42,518 bases of DNA from Phycisphaeraceae bacterium (lineage in GTDB: Bacteria; Planctomycetota; Phycisphaerae; Phycisphaerales; UBA1924): positions 1 to 42,518 of the forward strand of contig JAHBXK010000031.1 in NCBI GenBank assembly GCA_019636535.1, read 5' to 3'. Within the stretch, counting starts at the first letter, position 1; the number at the start of each line of letters is the position of its first letter. Of this stretch, positions 13,590-22,904 are shown piece by piece. Made by a program: the position numbers and the translations under genes. The notes below the pieces were generated by a model. That model searched no databases and was not told the origin of the DNA. It saw only the letters and a list, made by a program, of their open reading frames with translations.

Positions 13590-15590
13590 ATGGAAGACCA
13601 ACGGACGCGCATCCTGATCGTCGATGACGACCACGCGCACTGCCTGGCGTGCGGCAAACTGTTGCGCAGGGCCGGCTTCGACGTGAAAGCCGCCGGCTCG
13701 GTCGATGAAGGCATGTCCCTGCTGCTCTCTTCGCCCATCGATCTGCTGATCCTTGATCTCGAAATGCCCGTCAAGGACGGTGAGCAGTTGCTCACATGGA
13801 TTCGCTCAACAAGACGGCTCGTCAAACTGCCGGTTCTGGTGTGCTCGTCGACGCCGCTCCGGGAAGTCATGCTCCGCGTTGCGAGACTCGGAGTCGAAGG
13901 CATCGTCGTAAAGGATGGTGCGTATCTCGGACGCTTGGTCGATCGCACTCTGCTCATCTGCAGGCAGCGCGGCTTCGCGATGCAGAGCCATGTCGCGATC
14001 GTGCCGAGCGACTTTGATCGCCCGACGGTCTCGGACACCACCGTTCAACGCGCCGCACGAACCGCCGAAAGCGAGACCGGAGAGAACACACCGATTTATG
14101 CGGACACCGCGGCGACCGTACGGCACGCTGCCCCAGACACGGCCTCCAACTCAACCCGTGAAAGTACATCCGAACCGCAGGGCGAGTCGAAGCGGCGCGA
14201 CGGATCGCAGGCTCCGCTGCCCAGTCAGAGTCTGCCGATCGACGAGGCCACGGGCGAACTCAGGCAACTCAGGCCCATCGTCACGCGGTCCGACCTTCTC
14301 GAGACGATGATGTCCGAGTCCGCAAGCGTTCGGGCGCTTCGACCCTCGGTTCAGCACGTGCTTCGGCTCATCGATCGTCCCGACAGTTCCGCCCAGACCG
14401 TCGCGTCGGCTGTGAAGCAGGATCAGTCGCTCTCGCTCCGGATCCTCAAGATGGCCAACTCGACGCTGTACGGTCGGGGCGAGATGGTCGATACCGTGCA
14501 GAAGGCTGTTCTGCGGATCGGCATGGAGCAGATCCGTTCCGCCGTCATGTCCGCCGAGATCCTCGACGCGTTCTCGAGCGTTGGTCTCGACAACTACATC
14601 AACCCCGAAGCGTTCTGGGAGCACTCCATCGCCGTGGGGCTCTTGTCCATGCGGCTGTCGCAACTGTTCGGCCAAGCCCCAGAGCAATGCGACTCGATGT
14701 TCACCGCCGGTCTCCTTCACGACATCGGCCGACTGTTGTACGCCGAGCAACTCTCCGACATTTACCCGAAGGTGATTCAGACCGCCGAGCGTTTGGAACT
14801 GCCTCTCGAACTCGTTGAGTCCAGACTGTTGCAGATGAACCATGCCGATGTGACCGATCGCCTCCTTCGGCACTGGAAGTTCCCTAACTCGTTGATCGGT
14901 CCCGTCGCCATGCACCATCTGACGATCGGAACGATGAGACAGACATCGCCTCGCGCGGCCGACCTCGGAGTACCGCTTGCCTTCGGCAATCGGTTGGTTC
15001 ATGCGATGCTGATCGGAAGCAGCGGCAACGACGTGATTTACGGCCTCGAGGAGTTCGCTGATCACATGCGGCTCGACGGCGGCACGATCCAGGACCTGTG
15101 CGCCCGCGCTTACGAGGAGATCGCGGATTTGCGGATGAACTTCATGATGCACTCCGCCGAGCGAAGCGAGCAAAGAGCTCGCGATGTCATCGGGTCGTTC
15201 CGTTCGTTACTCGGCGATGCCCGTCCCGCGTCGCTCGCTCTTGCTCCATCGGTCGATCCGGTCGGGTTGGCGATCAGCCGGCTGACGCCAGATCATGCCC
15301 AAGCGTCGGATGCGAACGTCATCACCCTGCGAATCTGCACGCCCGCCGATCGCGACCGCGCCGTTGATTTGCTCGAGTCTGTCCCGGACTGGTTCGCGGG
15401 CGGCGATCGGGAGTGGAGATCGCTCCCCGTGCTCGTGGTGGGAAACTCGAAAGGATGCCTGCCGCAAGACGGAGCGATCACGGGTCGGCGAGTCGACTTT
15501 GTGTGTCTGCCCGTCCGCATCAGCCGCCTGATTTCTCAGATTCGTACGCTGGCCGAGCCTGCGGCCTGCACGAACCGAACCGCGGCGTGA
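13590..15590 (+). CDS. Response-regulator receiver plus HDOD domain signalling protein
   Basis: The 666-residue protein starts with a receiver domain: acidic pocket VDDDH (residues 11-15), phospho-acceptor Asp56 in LLILDLEMP, and the conserved Lys in GIVVKDG. A variable Ser/Thr/Arg-rich linker (about 150-245) leads to an HDOD domain (about 255-450) with LRPSVQHVLRLID, LRILKMANSTLYG and KAVLRIGMEQIRS. HDOD proteins are HD-related, usually without phosphohydrolase activity, and act in signalling; here an HD pair is still present in GLLHDIGRL. The last 110 residues contain a degenerate receiver-like end (LPVLVVGNS...FVCLPVRISRLISQIRTL). The start at 13590 (MEDQRTRILIVDDD) fits the domain; an ATG 20 codons earlier is possible. 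It ends 3 bases from the convergent hldE. The signal and target are unknown. Confidence 0.85.
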   Translation: MEDQRTRILIVDDDHAHCLACGKLLRRAGFDVKAAGSVDEGMSLLLSSPIDLLILDLEMPVKDGEQLLTWIRSTRRLVKLPVLVCSSTPLREVMLRVARLGVEGIVVKDGAYLGRLVDRTLLICRQRGFAMQSHVAIVPSDFDRPTVSDTTVQRAARTAESETGENTPIYADTAATVRHAAPDTASNSTRESTSEPQGESKRRDGSQAPLPSQSLPIDEATGELRQLRPIVTRSDLLETMMSESASVRALRPSVQHVLRLIDRPDSSAQTVASAVKQDQSLSLRILKMANSTLYGRGEMVDTVQKAVLRIGMEQIRSAVMSAEILDAFSSVGLDNYINPEAFWEHSIAVGLLSMRLSQLFGQAPEQCDSMFTAGLLHDIGRLLYAEQLSDIYPKVIQTAERLELPLELVESRLLQMNHADVTDRLLRHWKFPNSLIGPVAMHHLTIGTMRQTSPRAADLGVPLAFGNRLVHAMLIGSSGNDVIYGLEEFADHMRLDGGTIQDLCARAYEEIADLRMNFMMHSAERSEQRARDVIGSFRSLLGDARPASLALAPSVDPVGLAISRLTPDHAQASDANVITLRICTPADRDRAVDLLESVPDWFAGGDREWRSLPVLVVGNSKGCLPQDGAITGRRVDFVCLPVRISRLISQIRTLAEPAACTNRTAA

Positions 15591-15593
15591 GGT

Positions 15594-17171
15594 TCAACTG
15601 GACCGCATTCGCTGCACCACCGCCGTCGTGCTCTTGCCGTCGATCATGGGCAGCAGCACGACGCGACCGCCGGTCGATTCGACGAACGTTGCGCCGGGCA
15701 CCACGGTGTTCTGGTATTCGCCACCCTTGACCAGGACATCGGGTCTGACCGCGCGGATCAGATCCTCCGGCGTGTCTTCATCGAAGATCACGACCGCGTC
15801 GACGCAACCGAGGCCGCCGAGCAGTTCCGCGCGATCGAACTGGTTGTTGATCGGTCGGGTCGGGTCCTTGCCGCCCTTGAGTCGGCGCACCGAGTCATCG
15901 GAGTTCACCGCGACGATCAGATAGCCCTGCTGCCGTCCGCGAGGGTGCAAACCGCTCGGCGCCGGCGCCGACTTGTGAGCGCGCGAAGGAGCGACGGACT
16001 CATTCGCCAGTTCCGCCGCCCGGTGAAGCAACGACAGATGACCCGCATGGAGAATGTCGAAGCAGCCGTTGGTGAAGATGATCGAGCGACCGTCGTGCCG
16101 GGCCGCTTCAACTTCGACCACCAACTGCTCCCGTGTTCGCACCTTGCCGGCGCTCGGCCGTTCGATCCGTGAAGCCTCGGCCTGGATCCTCTCGATGGGG
16201 ATCGGCACCACGCCGAAGACCTCGACCTCCAGCCCCGCGGCGATGTTCGCGAGGCGGACCGAGTCGTACCAACCCAGGCCGTTGGCCCGTGCCCCGGCCA
16301 GCGCGGCGAGCACCATGTCCCCCGCTCCCGTCACGTCGTACACCTCGCGTGCGACCGTCGGCACATGGTGCGTCCGGTTCTGGTCGTCCACCAACAGCGC
16401 TCCGTGTCGATCCAATGTGATGACCACCGCGCTGAGATCGAGCGAGGTCTTGAGGTGCCGTGCGAGTCGTTCGTGGGCGATCGGCTCGGCGTCCGCGCTC
16501 AACCCCGCGGCGGCGCCTCCGCCGGCACGTGCGGCCTCGGTCCGATTAGGCGTGATCGTCGTTGCACCGCGGTACTTCGAGTAGTCGGAGATCGAAGCGG
16601 GATCGATAAGCACTTCCACGCCGCGCGCCCGGGCGGACTCGATGATGCGACGGCAAAGGTCCGGCGTACAGACACCCTTGCCGTAATCCTCGATGAGCAC
16701 GACGTCGGCACTCGGAAGAGCAGCCTGGAAGCGTTCGAACAGCCGGCGCTCGGCGTCCGGCGAGAGCGCGGCCTTGGACTCCCGGTCGAGACGGAACATC
16801 TTCTGCGGATGGCGGTGCTGTGCCAGACCGATCAGGCTCTGTTTCAGCGTCGTGGGCCGATCGGTGTCGGTGTTCAGGCCTTCTGCGTCGACGCCCGCGG
16901 CGACGAGAGAGGAGCGCAGAAGGTCCGCCTCGCGGTCGTCGCCGGTGATGCCCAAGGCGAGCACGCGCGCGCGGAGGGCGATCAGATCGAGGCAGACGTT
17001 CGCCGCGCCACCAGGACGATACTCACTCCGCCGCACGTTCAGGATCGGGACGGGTGCTTCGGGGCTGAGCCGCTCGGCGTCGCCGTAGGTCAGTTGGTCG
17101 AGCATGAAGTCGCCGACCACCACGGCGGTGAACGGCTTCCAGCGGGCGAGCGCATCGAGCAGTGAAGACAT
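15594..17171 (-). CDS. hldE: Bifunctional D-glycero-beta-D-manno-heptose-7-phosphate kinase / heptose 1-phosphate adenylyltransferase
   Basis: HldE (RfaE) phosphorylates heptose 7-phosphate at C1 and later adenylates heptose 1-phosphate to make ADP-heptose for the LPS inner core. The N-terminal PfkB-type kinase shows VVGDFMLDQ, YRPGGAANV and the catalytic DVTGAGDMV signature. The C-terminal nucleotidyltransferase shows FTNGCFDILHAGHLSLL with the HxGH motif and VNSDDSVRRLKGG. The size (525 residues) is slightly above the usual 475 or so. The excess is partly a roughly 28-residue Ser/Pro/Arg-rich insertion between the HxGH helix and the next strand (VAPSRAHKSAPAPSG). The ATG at 17171 starts MSSLLDALARWKP, matching the family; upstream in-frame sequence is Pro/Arg-rich and unlike it. 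It is divergent from the lipoprotein gene. Confidence 0.94.
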   Translation of the reverse strand: MSSLLDALARWKPFTAVVVGDFMLDQLTYGDAERLSPEAPVPILNVRRSEYRPGGAANVCLDLIALRARVLALGITGDDREADLLRSSLVAAGVDAEGLNTDTDRPTTLKQSLIGLAQHRHPQKMFRLDRESKAALSPDAERRLFERFQAALPSADVVLIEDYGKGVCTPDLCRRIIESARARGVEVLIDPASISDYSKYRGATTITPNRTEAARAGGGAAAGLSADAEPIAHERLARHLKTSLDLSAVVITLDRHGALLVDDQNRTHHVPTVAREVYDVTGAGDMVLAALAGARANGLGWYDSVRLANIAAGLEVEVFGVVPIPIERIQAEASRIERPSAGKVRTREQLVVEVEAARHDGRSIIFTNGCFDILHAGHLSLLHRAAELANESVAPSRAHKSAPAPSGLHPRGRQQGYLIVAVNSDDSVRRLKGGKDPTRPINNQFDRAELLGGLGCVDAVVIFDEDTPEDLIRAVRPDVLVKGGEYQNTVVPGATFVESTGGRVVLLPMIDGKSTTAVVQRMRSS

Positions 17172-17291
17172 GGCACAAGGGTAGTGGGGGAGTGGTCGTG
17201 GCGGGTGTCTCGGTGAGACTGCCGGATCAGGCGGTACGATCACCCCGGGGTCGTTCACTCGCCGAACATGGGGCAACCGAACGGAGATCAC

Positions 17292-17879
17292 ATGAACACG
17301 CCGTTTCGAAACCCGTTCGCCTTCCTCCTGTCAATCTTGCTTGCGGTCACTGCCGCCGCTTGCAAGTCCGATGGAAACGCCCGGCCCGCCGCTTCGCCGC
17401 CTTCTGCAACACTCGAACTCCCTCCCAACGCGGACCCGGCGCCGGAACTGGCCGAGTTGGCGTTCATGGCCGGAAGGTGGATCGGCGTCAATCCGAACAA
17501 GACGGTCAATGAGGAGCATTGGATGTCGCCACGCGGCAACAACATGGCCGCGCTCTTCCGGCAGATCCGTCGTGATGGCAAGCCCGGACTGGTCGAGGTG
17601 ACGCTCATCACGGCCGAGTCTGAAGGCGTGTTCCTTCGTCTTCGGCACCTGCACGGGCAACTGGACGTGCCGAAGAACCGGCCGAACGTGTCGGTCTTCC
17701 GGATGGTCTCGGCGGGGAACAACGTGGCGCAGTTCGCTGGCACGGGCGAAGCGGAACAGGTGACGGCGGTGATCTACCGGCTGGTCGACGCGAACACGCT
17801 GGAGTCCGAGATCCAGTTCGCGCCAGACTCGAAAGAGAAGGGATTCACCACGCGGTACACGCGTGAGACACCTCGGTGA
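17292..17879 (+). CDS. Putative lipoprotein with DUF6265-like domain
   Basis: This 195-residue protein has a signal peptide (basic NTPFRNPF, then FLLSILLAVTAAAC) ending in a plausible lipobox Cys at about residue 24, followed by a Pro/Ala-rich linker. The mature domain begins at LAELAFMAGRWIGV and continues with NEEHWMSPRGNNMAALFRQI and GVFLRLRHLHG. This series resembles DUF6265-type domains, which are of unknown function and probably beta-barrel or lipocalin-like. The ATG at 17292 is preceded by CGGAG at 6 bases; the ATG 8 codons earlier is less likely. It stands alone between divergent hldE and convergent infB. Confidence 0.7.
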   Translation: MNTPFRNPFAFLLSILLAVTAAACKSDGNARPAASPPSATLELPPNADPAPELAELAFMAGRWIGVNPNKTVNEEHWMSPRGNNMAALFRQIRRDGKPGLVEVTLITAESEGVFLRLRHLHGQLDVPKNRPNVSVFRMVSAGNNVAQFAGTGEAEQVTAVIYRLVDANTLESEIQFAPDSKEKGFTTRYTRETPR

Positions 17880-17920
17880 GTCGTCCACGTTCATCGCATT
17901 GACCGTCGATTGTCGCTCGC

Positions 17921-17956
17921 AACGAAACAGGCCCCGAGATCGTTCCCGGGGCCTGT
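17921..17956 (-). terminator. Hairpin terminator between the lipoprotein gene and infB
   Basis: A perfect 10-bp stem (ACAGGCCCCG at 17927-17936, CGGGGCCTGT at 17947-17956) with a 10-base loop lies between two convergent genes. On the minus strand it is followed by TTCGTTG, favouring a role after infB, but it could serve both genes. Confidence 0.7.
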
Positions 17957-17997
17957 GCGCGTAATCGCAACAATGTATCACCGTTCGACGCGAGGTC

Positions 17998-20862
17998 TCA
18001 GGCCGTCCGCTTGACCTCGACGTTCTTGTAGCACTCGAGGACGTCGCCCTCTTTGATGTCGTCGTAGCCGACGATCTTCATGCCGCACTCCATTCCCGCC
18101 TTGACCTCCTTGGCGTCGTCCTTGAAGCGCTTGAGTTGCTCCAGCGTACGGTCCTTCTCGATGACGATGCCGCCGCGCGTGACGCGGATGAGCGAGTTGC
18201 GTTCGATGAGGCCGTCGGTGACGTAGCAGCCGGCGATGGTGCCGACCTTGCTGATCTTGAAGACCTGGCGAACCTCGGCGTGGCCCAAGACCTGCTGGCG
18301 GATCTCCGGGGCGAGCATGCCGACCACGGCCTTCCGCATGTCGTCGCCGATGTGGTAGATCACGTCGTACGTGCGGATCTCGATGCCCTTGCTCTCGGCC
18401 AGGTTCCGCGCCGAACCGCCCGCGATCACGTTGAAGCCGATGATGACCGCACGCGAGGCGTCCGCCAGCAGTACGTCGCTGTTGGTGATGCCGCCAACGC
18501 CCGAGTGCAGCACACGGACCTTGACCTCGTCGGTCGAGCACTTCTCGATCTCGCTCTTGAGCACGTCCACCGAGCCCTGCACGTCCGCCTTGACGACGAC
18601 GCGGATCTCCTTGACCGCCGCGTCCTTCATCTGGCTCAACAGGCTGTCCAGCGTCACCGCCGGCTGCGCCAACTGCTGCTCGCGCTCGCGACGCCGACGC
18701 TGCTCGGCGGACTCCTGAGCCTCCTTCAGCGAGTCGACGATGAAGAACTTGTCGCCCGCGTCGGGCACCTCGTCGAGGCCCGAGATCTTCACGGGCATCG
18801 CCGGACCCACGGTCTTGTGGCGCTGGCCACGGTCGTCGATGATGTCGCGCACGCGCCCGAATGCACGGCCCATCACCACGAAGTCGCCGACCTTCAGTTC
18901 GCCGTCCTGAACGATGATGTTGGCCGTCGGGCCGCGCCCCTCTTCCAATTTGGCTTCGACCACGGTGCCGCGCGCGGGACCCGCGTAGTCGGCCTTGACC
19001 TCCAGCAACTGCCCCTGCAGGTCGAGGATTTCGAGCAGTTTCTCGATGCCCTCGCCCTTGGTTGCGCTGGTGCGCACAACCTCGGTGTCGCCGCCCCACT
19101 CGATCGGGTTCAACCCCGCGGTGGCCAGTTCGCTCAGCGTTTGATTGACGCGGTTCTCCGTTGCGTCCGGGCGATCAATCTTGTTGAGCGCCACCACGAT
19201 CGGCACGCCCGCGGCCTTGGCGTGGTTGATGCTCTCGATCGTCTGGGGCATGACGCCTTCGGGCGCCGAGACGACCAGCACCACGATGTCCGTGATCGCG
19301 GCGCCGCGAGCACGCATCGACGTGAACGCCTCGTGGCCCGGCGTATCGAGGAAGACGATGTGCTTCGTATCACCGGCAACCTTCACGGGAACCCTGAAGG
19401 CGCTCGTGGCCTGCGTGATGCCGCCGGCTTCGCCCGCCGCGACGTTCGCCTTTCGGATGTTGTCCAGCAGGCTCGTCTTGCCGTGGTCGACGTGGCCCAG
19501 GATCGTCACGATCGGCGGCCGCGGCCGCAGATCGAGCGACTCGCGCTTGGTGTACTGCTCGCTGACCTGTTCTTCGGCGGTCCTCGCCTCGGTCACTTCC
19601 AACTCGATGTTGAAATCGAGCATGATCTCCTGCGCCTTCACAGGGTCGATGCCCGAGTTCACCGTCGCGATCGTGCCTTGCATGAACAGCCGCTTGATGA
19701 TGTCGGCCGCCTTCACGCCGGTCGTTGCCGAGAGATCCTTGATGGTGAAGGGCGCAGCGATCTTGACCGCGCCACCGACCTGCGCCGGAGTCGTGGAGGG
19801 CCCGATCGGCCCGCCGCTCCGCTTGCGCATTTGCTGCCGGCGCTGCTTCAGGAAGCCCTCAGCGCGAGCCAGACGGGCCTCGCGCTCCGCAAGATCCTGC
19901 GGCCGCCACATGCCGCCGCGCGAGTCATCCGTGCCCGAGATGCCGCGCCGCCTTGCCGGCACGCCGCCCCGATCTCCGCCGCCCGCCCCGGCTCCGCCCG
20001 TTCGCTTCCGCCGCGGGCTTCGTCCGCCGTCGTCGTCTCCTGCTCCCGTCCCGCCGCGACCGGGCATGCCTTCGGCCCCACTGTCGCGCCGTCGGGGCGG
20101 CTCCATCCGCTCCGGTGCCTCGATTCGAACGACCTTCGGGCCGCTCAATTGCACTTTCTTCAGCGTCGTCAACTGCTGACCGGCCGGCGTAACCACCTTC
20201 GGTCGTTGAGGCACGTTCATCCGCGGCGTCGGTGTCGGCTTCGGTGCGGGTTTCGGCGTCGTCTTGGCCTTTCCGTCCTCCCCTCCGTCCGTTCCCGAGT
20301 CGTCCGTCCTGCGAAGCGACGCCGGGTGTGCTCCGGTCTCGACGGGCGCTCCGGTCGAGGGCCGCACGCTCGGTGCGATGGTCGACACGACATCCGCACC
20401 CACCTTGGTCGTCTGAGTGACTGGCGCTTCGACGGTTTCGTCGACAGCCTCCTCGGCCGCGGTCGAAGCAGAAGCCTTGGTTGTGCGCGTGCCAGCGCGG
20501 CCAGGCTTGGTGGCCTTAGTCGTTCTCGGAGCGGCGATCCCCGTCTCGGGCATGTCGGCCGTGGCAACACCGCCGCCTTCATCGCCCTCCGAAGCCCCTT
20601 CGCTTGCGCCGGCCTTCTTGCGTGTCGCTCGCTTGGGTGCGGCCCGAACCTTCTCGAGATCCACGTGCGCGGTGGTTTCAACCGCTGTGCTCGCAGAGCC
20701 CACGCTGAACCACTCGCGGATCGTCGCCTCCAGCCCGACCGTCACGGTCGTCGTGTGGCTCTTGACCTTGTCCTGTGGAATCCCCTCGGCCAGACATTTC
20801 TCAATGATGGCCTTCGAGGTGACGCCCAGTTCCTTCGCAATTTCCGAGATCCGCTTGGCCAA
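17998..20862 (-). CDS. infB: Translation initiation factor IF-2
   Basis: This 954-residue GTPase places initiator fMet-tRNA in the ribosomal P site. An IF2_N module opens the protein ([20 protein letters not shown]). A long low-complexity region follows (about 55-340), rich in Thr/Ala/Lys and then Arg/Gly ([19 protein letters not shown]). The second IF2_N-type module is around 370-425. The G domain shows [12 protein letters not shown] (about residue 455), [12 protein letters not shown] and NKID. Domains II, III and the fMet-tRNA-binding C-terminal domain follow. The long linker is typical in Planctomycetes and other groups. The gene follows nusA by 135 bases in the usual nusA-infB order; rimP upstream and rbfA downstream are both absent here. 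Confidence 0.97.
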   Translation of the reverse strand: MAKRISEIAKELGVTSKAIIEKCLAEGIPQDKVKSHTTTVTVGLEATIREWFSVGSASTAVETTAHVDLEKVRAAPKRATRKKAGASEGASEGDEGGGVATADMPETGIAAPRTTKATKPGRAGTRTTKASASTAAEEAVDETVEAPVTQTTKVGADVVSTIAPSVRPSTGAPVETGAHPASLRRTDDSGTDGGEDGKAKTTPKPAPKPTPTPRMNVPQRPKVVTPAGQQLTTLKKVQLSGPKVVRIEAPERMEPPRRRDSGAEGMPGRGGTGAGDDDGGRSPRRKRTGGAGAGGGDRGGVPARRRGISGTDDSRGGMWRPQDLAEREARLARAEGFLKQRRQQMRKRSGGPIGPSTTPAQVGGAVKIAAPFTIKDLSATTGVKAADIIKRLFMQGTIATVNSGIDPVKAQEIMLDFNIELEVTEARTAEEQVSEQYTKRESLDLRPRPPIVTILGHVDHGKTSLLDNIRKANVAAGEAGGITQATSAFRVPVKVAGDTKHIVFLDTPGHEAFTSMRARGAAITDIVVLVVSAPEGVMPQTIESINHAKAAGVPIVVALNKIDRPDATENRVNQTLSELATAGLNPIEWGGDTEVVRTSATKGEGIEKLLEILDLQGQLLEVKADYAGPARGTVVEAKLEEGRGPTANIIVQDGELKVGDFVVMGRAFGRVRDIIDDRGQRHKTVGPAMPVKISGLDEVPDAGDKFFIVDSLKEAQESAEQRRRREREQQLAQPAVTLDSLLSQMKDAAVKEIRVVVKADVQGSVDVLKSEIEKCSTDEVKVRVLHSGVGGITNSDVLLADASRAVIIGFNVIAGGSARNLAESKGIEIRTYDVIYHIGDDMRKAVVGMLAPEIRQQVLGHAEVRQVFKISKVGTIAGCYVTDGLIERNSLIRVTRGGIVIEKDRTLEQLKRFKDDAKEVKAGMECGMKIVGYDDIKEGDVLECYKNVEVKRTA

Positions 20863-20997
20863 TCCAGACTCCAGAGGCTTCGTGTTCCGCCGGCACTCCG
20901 CCGGCTCGATCCCAACGCATCCGACTCACGCCCCGTCCCCCTGAAAGAACTCTTCACGCCGTCATCACCCGCGTCGAACTTGCGTCGGACGCGATTG

Positions 20998-22395
20998 TCA
21001 GTTGCTGCCCGCACCTCCACCCAGAATGTCCGCCGCGCGTGATTCGTCGGCGCTCGTGACTTCCACGCGGCCCGAGCCGTCGCCCTCGACGCGTTCCACC
21101 GAAACTCCGCCGCCGCCCAGGATCGCCGCCGCCGCCGCTTCTCCCGCGGGCACGTCGCCGGCGAGCAGCCGGGCCGCCGCGCCCTCGTCCTCGCGCTTGC
21201 GTCGCTCGGCCTCTTCGCGATCGCGCTGCTGCTGTTCGGCAACCTCCTTGGCTCGCGCGGCGGCGAGTTCCAAGGCCTTCGCCGCCGTTTCTTCCGTGAG
21301 TTGCAGTTCGTTCACCAGCACATCCGCCCCGACTTCCTCGATGTCGAACACACTGATCATGCCCAGCGCCGCCAGACGGTCGACCATCTCGTCGGTGATT
21401 CCCTCAACCGCCGTCAGCGTCTGCTGCAGAATGTCCAGACCCTTCTGGAACTCCTCGGGCGTCAGGATGTCCACGTCCCACCCTGTCAGCCGCGCTGCCA
21501 GCCGCACGTTCTGCCCGCGCTTGCCGATCGCCAGCGACAACTGGTCGTCGCGAACCACCACGGTCGCACGCCCGAGTTCAAAGCACAGGCTGATCTCCTC
21601 AACCTCCGCCGGCTTCAGTGCGTTCTGAATTAGGATCTGGCTCGACTCGTTCCAGCGAACGATGTCGATCTTCTCCCCGTTCAGTTCGTCCACGATGTTC
21701 TTGATGCGGCTGCCGCGCACGCCCACGCACGCGCCGACCGCGTCCACCTTGCTGTCGATGCTCGCCACCGCGATCTTCGTGCGATACCCAGCCTCACGGG
21801 CCATCGCCTTGATCTCGATGATCCGCTCGGTCACCTCCGGCACCTCAACCTCGAACAACCGCTTGATGAAGTCCGGGTGGCTCCTGCTCAGCACGATCTT
21901 CACCTGATTCCCCACGTCGCGAACGTCCAGCAGCAGGCACCGAACCCGGTCACCCGCCTGAAACTGCTCGCCCGGAATCTGCTCGCTGCGCGGCATGAAC
22001 GCCTCAGCGCGATCGATCGAGACGATCAGCGCCCCGCCCTCGTACCGCTGCACCGTCCCCGTCACGATCTCGCCCACGCGCTTCGAGAACTCGTCCAGAA
22101 CGCTCGCGCGCTCGTCGTCGCGGAAGCGTTGGATCATCACCTGCTTGAACGTCTGCGCCGCGATCCGACCCAGACCCTCCGGCGTGATGTCCAGCGGCTC
22201 TCCGTGCCGGGTCAGGTTCAACTGCCCGTTCACCGGGTCCAACTGGCACGTGAACTCTTCCGCGTCCAGCGTGTTGTAATACTTGCGAGCGGCCGACACC
22301 ATCGCCTGCTCGAGGTCGCGGATCAGAACCTGCTTGTCGATCCGCCGCTCGCGCGCGATGCCGTCCAGGATCCGCATCATTTCTTGTGTGTTCAT
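20998..22395 (-). CDS. nusA: Transcription elongation/termination factor NusA
   Basis: The 465-residue factor binds RNA polymerase and nascent RNA and modulates pausing, termination and antitermination. Domain order is: N-terminal polymerase-binding domain (MRILDGIARERRIDKQVLIR), S1 domain (GEIVTGTVQRYEGGALIVS, about 130-200), KH1 with the GACVGVRGSRIKNIVDEL motif, and KH2 with LAIGKRGQNVRLAARL. An acidic helix-hairpin region (GITDEMVDRLAALGMISVFDIEE) and a charged coiled-coil tail (about 395-430) end the protein. The ATG at 22395 is preferred over a TTG three codons upstream because GGAG is too close to the TTG. The Gly/Ala-rich C-terminal end is probably disordered. Confidence 0.95.
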   Translation of the reverse strand: MNTQEMMRILDGIARERRIDKQVLIRDLEQAMVSAARKYYNTLDAEEFTCQLDPVNGQLNLTRHGEPLDITPEGLGRIAAQTFKQVMIQRFRDDERASVLDEFSKRVGEIVTGTVQRYEGGALIVSIDRAEAFMPRSEQIPGEQFQAGDRVRCLLLDVRDVGNQVKIVLSRSHPDFIKRLFEVEVPEVTERIIEIKAMAREAGYRTKIAVASIDSKVDAVGACVGVRGSRIKNIVDELNGEKIDIVRWNESSQILIQNALKPAEVEEISLCFELGRATVVVRDDQLSLAIGKRGQNVRLAARLTGWDVDILTPEEFQKGLDILQQTLTAVEGITDEMVDRLAALGMISVFDIEEVGADVLVNELQLTEETAAKALELAAARAKEVAEQQQRDREEAERRKREDEGAAARLLAGDVPAGEAAAAAILGGGGVSVERVEGDGSGRVEVTSADESRAADILGGGAGSN

Positions 22396-22904
22396 GCTGC
22401 CCAACGCTCCGTGTTGTCAAGATGTCTGCTTGTCGATCGCCCCGGTCTTTGCCGCGACGGACCATGTCACCGAAGATCCGGTCGCCGGAAAAACACCGCG
22501 ACCACGAACGGTCGTTGCGCCGGTTCGTGGCCTGCTGTCGATCAGACCCTCTCGGGCCCGACGCACGTTGACCGTCCGTGATCAACCCATGTCCACCTCC
22601 GAACCCGGAAGCGGGCATGCGCTGAACCCAGCGGCCGCCCGTTCCTCACGCGCCGGGCTCAATCCGAGCCGGTCCGTGGGGTCCGGACGAGGGCCGACGA
22701 CCTCCGCCGCTTCGCGGCGAGACGAGATCGTGCCGACCTCAACGTGCATGGCTGTCCACCGTCAGCATGCTCACGTTCCCTGCACAACAGCCGACGGCAC
22801 TGCGCCGCCGGCATGACCAAATGATAGCGGACCGGGTTCACCCCCGGCAACAGCAACCGAACGTCGCACCGACGCGTTCTCCGGCGATTCGTCTACCCCG
22901 CACC
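22396..22904. other. Intergenic stretch between fliM and nusA with no recognised gene
   Basis: About 500 bases separate the fliM stop from the nusA start on the minus strand. A 65-codon open frame (22659-22856, minus) has no recognisable features and is Arg-rich as expected from random GC-rich sequence. The nusA promoter should lie here, but I see no convincing -35/-10 pair. A short GC-rich self-complementary stretch (CGCCGCTTCGCGGCG around 22709) may form a hairpin. Confidence 0.4.

Noticed and set aside
14151..15173. 340-codon minus-strand frame opposite the HDOD gene
   Set aside because: It has no family motifs, and the plus-strand frame has a complete receiver and HDOD domain.
18136..21042. 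968-codon plus-strand frame opposite infB
   Set aside because: Antisense shadow of infB, Arg/Ala/His-rich without recognisable domains.
22659..22856. Small minus-strand gene between fliM and nusA
   Set aside because: No ribosome-binding site and an Arg-rich sequence typical of random GC-rich DNA.
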